A stretch of DNA of 16,979 nt from RGIG1828 sp045586905 (GTDB lineage Bacteria > Bacillota > Clostridia > UMGS1810), in assembly GCA_045586905.1 (NCBI GenBank), contig JAZNBF010000018.1, positions 1 to 16,979 of the forward strand, read 5' to 3'. The stretch's first letter is position 1, and each line of letters begins with the position of its first letter. The notes below the pieces were generated by a model that worked only from the letters and a program-made list of their open reading frames with translations, was not told the origin of the DNA and made no database searches. Made by a program: the position numbers and the translations under genes. Below are positions 13,326 through 16,979 of the stretch, piece after piece.

Positions 13326-13975
13326 TCGTTTATATAGTCTGAAATTTCAACCGGATTTGACACAATGAGGTCGGCTCCGTTTGCCATGAGCTCTTCTTCA
13401 TCTCTGAAGCCCCACAGCACTCCTATTGTGAAAAGTCCTGCATTTTTGCCGGTTTGCATGTCCACATCGGTGTCGCCGATATACAGACATTCGCTTTTTG
13501 ACACTGAATACTCTTTCATAATTTTTTCAAGTCCCTCGGTTGAAGGCTTCAGCGCCACACCTTGGGTTGCACCGTATGTAGCATCGATTTTGTCACCCAA
13601 AAAGCTGTCAATAACAGATTTTGCCGCAAAATCGGGTTTGTTTGAAAGTACAAATGTTTTAATGCCTCTTCTTTTCATCTCATCCAAAAGCTCACAAATT
13701 CCCTTAAATGGTTTTGTGCCGCGCGTTGTATTTTTGTTGTACTCACAGTTGTAATATTCAAAAGCTTTTTCAAAATACTTTTCAAGGTCAGCACCTGCGT
13801 GAGCGAGCGTTCTTTCAATGAGAAGCTTTGCACCGTTACCTGCAAAATAGTTATATTTTTTCTCCTCTATCGGTTCAAAGCCAAAATGCTCAAGCGTGAG
13901 GTTGCAATAGTAGCTTATGGTTGGTATTGTGTTGAGAAGCGTTCCGTCAAGGTCAAAAATACATGCTTTAATCAT
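13319..13975 (-). CDS. HAD-superfamily phosphatase (phosphoglycolate phosphatase-like)
   Basis: 218 residues from ATG 13975. All four HAD motifs are present: I, FDLDGTL with nucleophile D8 and acid D10; II, VLSNKPD with S111; III, K143 (ALKPS); IV, IGDTDVDM with D168 and D172. A helical cap (about 16-85) after motif I makes it the HAD-IA (C1-cap) type, as in Gph/PpaX-like enzymes that hydrolyse phosphoglycolate or similar small phosphates. The substrate cannot be fixed from sequence. The start overlaps the end of hslO by 8 bp (ATGATTAA), and GAGG inside hslO serves as its ribosome-binding site, so the two are translationally coupled. It terminates in the shared hairpin at 13276-13325. Confidence 0.88.
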   Translation of the reverse strand: MIKACIFDLDGTLLNTIPTISYYCNLTLEHFGFEPIEEKKYNYFAGNGAKLLIERTLAHAGADLEKYFEKAFEYYNCEYNKNTTRGTKPFKGICELLDEMKRRGIKTFVLSNKPDFAAKSVIDSFLGDKIDATYGATQGVALKPSTEGLEKIMKEYSVSKSECLYIGDTDVDMQTGKNAGLFTIGVLWGFRDEEELMANGADLIVSNPVEISDYINEN

Positions 13976-14879
13976 TTTTGTTTTCCTCTTTTTTGGCTAA
14001 CTCTATCTCTTCTAAGATTTCCATGAGTTCTTCTTTGTCAAACTGATATTTTTCCGAACAAAACTGACAACCGAGCTCTGCTTTACCGTCTTCTTCAATG
14101 ATGCTTTTGAGTTCCTTGGCACCAACCGACCTGAGAACTTTTCTCACTCTGTCTTTTGAGCAGTTACAGTTGTAGCTCACATCGCTCTTTTGTGTGTAAT
14201 GAAAATCAAAACCTTCAAGAGCCACAGAGAGTATGTCTTCTATGCTCATGCCGCTTTCAAGCATATCGGTGATACTTGTTATGTTTTGAATGTTTTTCTC
14301 CAGAGTGTCAATTGTCTCGTCTGTTGCGTCGGGCATAACCTGAACTATTATACCTCCTGCATGTTTTACTGTGAGGTCTTTGTCCACAAGTACACCAAGA
14401 CCTACAACAGATGGCACCTGCTCTGAAATTGCAAAGTATTTCACAAGGTCGTCGCCAACCTCGCCACTCACGAGGGGTATTTTGCCAATGTAGGGCTCTT
14501 TCAGGCCGAGGTCTGTTATAACTGTCAGAAAACCGTCGGTGCCTATTGCTCTTCCCACATCGAGCTTGCCTTTTTCGTTTAAGGGAAGCTCTGCACCGGG
14601 ATTGGCAACATAACCCTTCACCTTACAATCGGAGCCACATACTGCCATCACTCTTCCGAGGGGGCCTGCGCCTGTCATCTGAAGTGTGATAAGGTCTTTT
14701 TCGCCCTTGAGCATTGCACCCATCATGGCGGAGGCTGTAAGAAGTCTGCCAAGTGCTGCAGTTGCAACAGGTGTAGTGTTGTGATGACCTCTTGCTGTTT
14801 CAACAGTTTCTCGGCAAAGCGCACCAAAAGCTCTGACGGTACCGTCTTCGCTGACAGCTCTGACTAAATAATCTTTCAT
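13968..14879 (-). CDS. hslO: Hsp33 redox-regulated chaperone
   Basis: 303 residues from ATG 14879, seven bases after AAGGAG; the in-frame start further upstream (14918) has no site and lies within a palindrome. Hsp33 is a cytosolic holdase that is switched on by disulphide formation. The N-terminal core includes ETARGHHNTTPVATAALGRL (26-45), LQMTGAGPLG (66-75) and GKIPLVSGEVGDD (132-144). The C-terminal redox switch has C238-x-C240 and C271-x2-C274, the four zinc-binding cysteines of the family. Length is usual. It is first in a two-gene unit with the HAD phosphatase. A probable extended -10 lies 49 bp upstream, inside a palindrome. Confidence 0.95.
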   Translation of the reverse strand: MKDYLVRAVSEDGTVRAFGALCRETVETARGHHNTTPVATAALGRLLTASAMMGAMLKGEKDLITLQMTGAGPLGRVMAVCGSDCKVKGYVANPGAELPLNEKGKLDVGRAIGTDGFLTVITDLGLKEPYIGKIPLVSGEVGDDLVKYFAISEQVPSVVGLGVLVDKDLTVKHAGGIIVQVMPDATDETIDTLEKNIQNITSITDMLESGMSIEDILSVALEGFDFHYTQKSDVSYNCNCSKDRVRKVLRSVGAKELKSIIEEDGKAELGCQFCSEKYQFDKEELMEILEEIELAKKEENKND

Positions 14880-14913
14880 ATCTTTTCTCCTTAAATCGGG
14901 ATGTAAGAATTTA

Positions 14914-14948
14914 AACAATGCAGAGTGATTATAGCACTCTGCATTGTT
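14914..14948 (-). promoter_or_regulatory. Palindrome enclosing the probable hslO -10 box
   Basis: 14-bp perfect arms, AACAATGCAGAGTG (14914-14927) and CACTCTGCATTGTT (14935-14948), flank a 7-nt centre. On the minus strand the centre reads CTATAAT and, with the arm, gives TGCTATAAT, a perfect extended -10 (14936-14928). No good -35 is seen 17 bp upstream. The same structure could be a terminator for oadA on the minus strand, followed by TTTAAATT, or a repressor site masking the promoter. Confidence 0.6.
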
Positions 14949-14966
14949 GTTTTGTTATAACATAGG

Positions 14967-14993
14967 AAATTGCGCGCAAGATGTGCGCAATTT
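14967..14993. repeat. GC-centred inverted repeat in the oadA-hslO gap
   Basis: AAATTGCGC (14967-14975) and GCGCAATTT (14985-14993), a 9-bp perfect stem around a 9-nt loop. No T-tract follows on the minus strand, so it is not a standard terminator in the direction of transcription. It could be an operator or an RNA-stability element. Confidence 0.5.
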
Positions 14994-15003
14994 TGCTTGT
15001 TTC

Positions 15004-15070
15004 AAAAAAGTGAACCTTTTTGCCCCCAAGAGTGGGGGTTAGGGGGATGATGTGATGAAATCACTTTTTT
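15004..15070 (-). terminator. Compound hairpin terminator after oadA
   Basis: Outer arms of 10 bp, AAAAAAGTGA (15004-15013) and TCACTTTTTT (15061-15070), begin 1 bp after the oadA stop. Inside, on the minus strand, two runs of C (15042-15046 and 15034-15038 complements) compete for one run of G (complement of 15023-15027), so two inner hairpins are possible. The distal arm ends in T6, so it can terminate minus-strand transcripts. Confidence 0.65.
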
Positions 15071-15071
15071 A

Positions 15072-16466
15072 TTAAGAAAGGTCCTGAACAAAAATTTCTC
15101 TCACTTCATCTGAAGCACCGGAAGCTTTTTTGTTTCTGTTCTCAAGGAAGGTACGTGCAACCTGCGGGAAGAGTGCATAGCTGAGCACATCCTCTTCACA
15201 TTTGATAAGGTCGCCTGCTTCCTCTTTGTAGCTTTCAAGCTCGGGGGAGAGAAGGTCGGCAGGTCTAACAGTGATAACCTCATCGTCGCCGATTGCTTTC
15301 TTTCTCACTTCTTCGTTAACGGGAGCAGGAAGCTGACCATATTCGCCTCTTAAAACACCCTTTGATTCTTTGGTGATCATCTTGTATCTTTCGCCCGAGA
15401 GCACATTGAGCACTGCCTGAGTGCCAACAATCTGGCTTGTGGGTGTAACAAGTGGAGGATAACCAAAATCTTCTCTTACTCTGGGTACTTCGGCAAGCAC
15501 TTCGTAGTATTTATCTTCAGCATTGTTCTGCTTGAGCTGAGAAATAAGGTTGGAGAGCATGCCACCGGGCACCTGATAGAGAAGAGCGTTTGCATCAACA
15601 TTTAACACCTTGGGGTCAAGTGAACCCTGCTCTTTGAGCTTTTCGGCAACTTTTCTGAAATGCTTTGCAGCCTGAGAAAGAAGCTCAAGGTCAAGACCTG
15701 TGTCGCGCTCGGTGCCTTTCATTGTAGCAACCATAGCCTCTGTTGAGGGGTTTGCTGTACCGTTTGCCATAGGGGAAAGAGCACAGTCCACAATGTCAAC
15801 ACCTGCCTGAGCAGCCATGAGGTTTGTCATGTCACCTGTGCCGGCAGTGTTATGGGTGTGGAGATGAATCGGCACACTCACATTTTCTTTGAGTTTTTTA
15901 ACAAGGCTGTATGCATCATATGGCAAAAGAAGGTTTGCCATATCTTTGATGCAGATTGTATCTGCACCCATTTTTTCTAAAGTGCATGCAAGCTTCACAA
16001 AATAATCTTCGTTGTGTACAGGGCTTGTTGTGTAGCTGATTGCAGCTTCGCACATTCCGCCATACTGTTTAACAAATTTGATTGCTGCCTCAAGGTTTCT
16101 GGGATCGTTGAGAGCATCAAATACTCTTACAACATCAATACCGTTTTCGATAGATTTCTTGCAAAATGCTTCCACAACATCATCGGCATAGTGCTTGTAG
16201 CCGAGGATGTTCTGACCACGGAAAAGCATCTGAAGCTTTGTGTTTGGCATATGTTTTTTGATGGTACGGAGTCTTTCCCAGGGATCTTCGTTCAAAAATC
16301 TCATGCAAGAGTCAAAAGTTGCGCCGCCCCAGCACTCTACCGACCAATAGCCAACCTTGTCGAGTATCTCGAGGGCAGGAATCATGTCCTCTGTCTTCAT
16401 ACGGGTGGCAGCCTGCGATTGATGGGCGTCACGAAGAATTGTATCTGTTATAAATAATTTAGACAT
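15072..16466 (-). CDS. oadA: Oxaloacetate decarboxylase alpha subunit, carboxyltransferase part
   Basis: 464 residues; ATG 16466 is seven bases after AAGGAG. It transfers the carboxyl group of oxaloacetate to biotin, the first step of the Na+-pumping decarboxylase (or of a related pyruvate carboxylase B unit). Marks are TDTILRDAHQS (D13, metal ligand), the TIM-barrel block FRGQNILGY (82-90), RVFDALND (114-121), IKDMANLL with K174, and PIHLHTHNTAGTGD with metal-binding H203 and H205, then the C-terminal PYC/OADA domain (about 300-460). The family usually reads KDMAGLL; here G is N. The protein stops at about 460 residues and lacks the biotinyl domain (no MKM motif), so a separate biotin carrier must be encoded elsewhere, most likely upstream of oadB. 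oadB ends 14 bp before the start. Confidence 0.92.
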   Translation of the reverse strand: MSKLFITDTILRDAHQSQAATRMKTEDMIPALEILDKVGYWSVECWGGATFDSCMRFLNEDPWERLRTIKKHMPNTKLQMLFRGQNILGYKHYADDVVEAFCKKSIENGIDVVRVFDALNDPRNLEAAIKFVKQYGGMCEAAISYTTSPVHNEDYFVKLACTLEKMGADTICIKDMANLLLPYDAYSLVKKLKENVSVPIHLHTHNTAGTGDMTNLMAAQAGVDIVDCALSPMANGTANPSTEAMVATMKGTERDTGLDLELLSQAAKHFRKVAEKLKEQGSLDPKVLNVDANALLYQVPGGMLSNLISQLKQNNAEDKYYEVLAEVPRVREDFGYPPLVTPTSQIVGTQAVLNVLSGERYKMITKESKGVLRGEYGQLPAPVNEEVRKKAIGDDEVITVRPADLLSPELESYKEEAGDLIKCEEDVLSYALFPQVARTFLENRNKKASGASDEVREIFVQDLS

Positions 16467-16480
16467 AGTTTATCTCCTTA

Positions 16481-16979
16481 TTATTTAGCAAGCATAGCGA
16501 TAAGCGAGCCTGCTGCAATAGCAGAACCGATTACACCTGCAACATTTGGTCCCATAGCGTGCATCAAAAGGAAGTTTGAAGGATTTTCCTGCTGTCCGAC
16601 CTTCTGTGAAACACGAGCTGCCATAGGCACTGCCGACACACCGGCGGAACCGATGAGGGGATTGATTTTGTTCTTTAAAAACAGGTTCATAAATTTAGCT
16701 AAAAGCACACCGCATGCAGTAGCCACGCCAAATGCAACCACGCCCATAACAATAATCTTTATTGTACCGAGGCTGAGGAAGGTTTCGGCAGTAGCAGTAG
16801 CACCAACGGAAATGCCAAGGAATACGGTAACGATGTTCATAAGCTCGTTCTGAACTGTTTTAGAAAGTCTTTCACACACGCCGCTTTCCTTGAGAAGGTT
16901 ACCAAGCATAAGGCAACCAACAAGGGGAGTAGCAGAAGGCACGAGGAAAGCTACAAAGATTGTAACAACGATAGGGAAG
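16481..16979 (-). CDS. oadB: Sodium ion-translocating decarboxylase beta subunit, C-terminal part
   Basis: The reading frame is open to the window edge, so the 5' part is missing; about 166 codons are visible (frame ends at 16978). OadB is the membrane subunit that couples decarboxylation of carboxybiotin to Na+ export. The visible part has several helices and the signature NPLIGSAGVSAVPMAARV. Here N, G (+4), S (+9) and R (+16) fall at exactly the spacing of the functional residues N373, G377, S382 and R389 of Klebsiella OadB. Other marks are LVPSATPLVG and GPNVAGVIGSAIAAG. With oadA downstream it forms the core of the sodium pump; the gamma subunit and biotin carrier are probably beyond the edge. 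Confidence 0.95.
   Translation of the reverse strand, partial: FPIVVTIFVAFLVPSATPLVGCLMLGNLLKESGVCERLSKTVQNELMNIVTVFLGISVGATATAETFLSLGTIKIIVMGVVAFGVATACGVLLAKFMNLFLKNKINPLIGSAGVSAVPMAARVSQKVGQQENPSNFLLMHAMGPNVAGVIGSAIAAGSLIAMLAK

Noticed and set aside
13966..13980. Frameshift between hslO and the HAD gene
   Set aside because: Both proteins are complete with normal ends, so the overlap is ordinary translational coupling and not a broken fusion.
1..16979. Mobile elements, CRISPR arrays, tRNA or rRNA genes
   Set aside because: I looked for transposase-like proteins, regularly spaced repeats and tRNA-like cloverleafs and saw none.

Overview
The window looks like a chromosomal segment of an anaerobic, endospore-forming member of the Clostridia. 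It carries the dipicolinate synthase pair dpaA-dpaB (spoVFA-spoVFB), the sporulation genes yabP and yabQ, and a Na+-translocating oxaloacetate decarboxylase. Base composition is moderately low in G+C by eye. I see no tRNA, rRNA, CRISPR array, insertion sequence or prophage gene, and no gene-free stretch longer than about 300 bases.

Left part (1-3440): the 3' end of rsmG closes with a strong terminator. dpaA and dpaB follow as a two-gene spore-maturation operon behind a sequence that fits a SigK promoter. dpaB overlaps tail-to-tail by 26 bp with a minus-strand MOP-superfamily flippase. A second flippase, resembling YabM/SpoVB/YtgP, diverges from the first across an intergenic region with a 25-bp perfect palindrome.

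Second part (3440-7100): a version of the classic yab cluster, reading flippase, rqcP, yabP, yabQ, divIC, yabR. It mixes ribosome-rescue, sporulation and cell-division genes. Control signals separate these functions: a terminator-like hairpin before yabP that also contains the yabP Shine-Dalgarno, a SigE-like promoter inside that hairpin, and a near-consensus SigA promoter in the end of yabQ that can drive divIC-yabR. Compared with Bacillus subtilis, yabN (mazG-like) is missing from the middle and spoIIE from the end.

Third part (7140-13330): accessory genes, most with their own recognisable SigA promoter. They are a cytosolic protein resembling alpha/alpha-barrel glycosidases, a secreted stalk-domain plus CAP (SCP/PR1) protein on the minus strand, and three plus-strand membrane or surface genes of unknown role. 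The last of these joins a cytosolic zinc ribbon, an acidic repeat region, a membrane helix, BspA-type leucine-rich repeats and a proline-rich region. This is the least understood section.

Right part (13319-16979, all minus strand): a HAD phosphatase gene overlapping hslO (Hsp33), then oadA and the truncated oadB of the sodium-pumping decarboxylase. The oadA-hslO gap is unusually rich in inverted repeats.

I do not see a clear new defence or mobile system. The strongest unexplained signals are the yabP hairpin/promoter arrangement, the palindrome enclosing the probable hslO -10 box, a candidate small RNA after the glycosidase-like gene, and the uncharacterised surface-protein cluster. Promoters, operators and RNA structures here were read by eye and are inferences.
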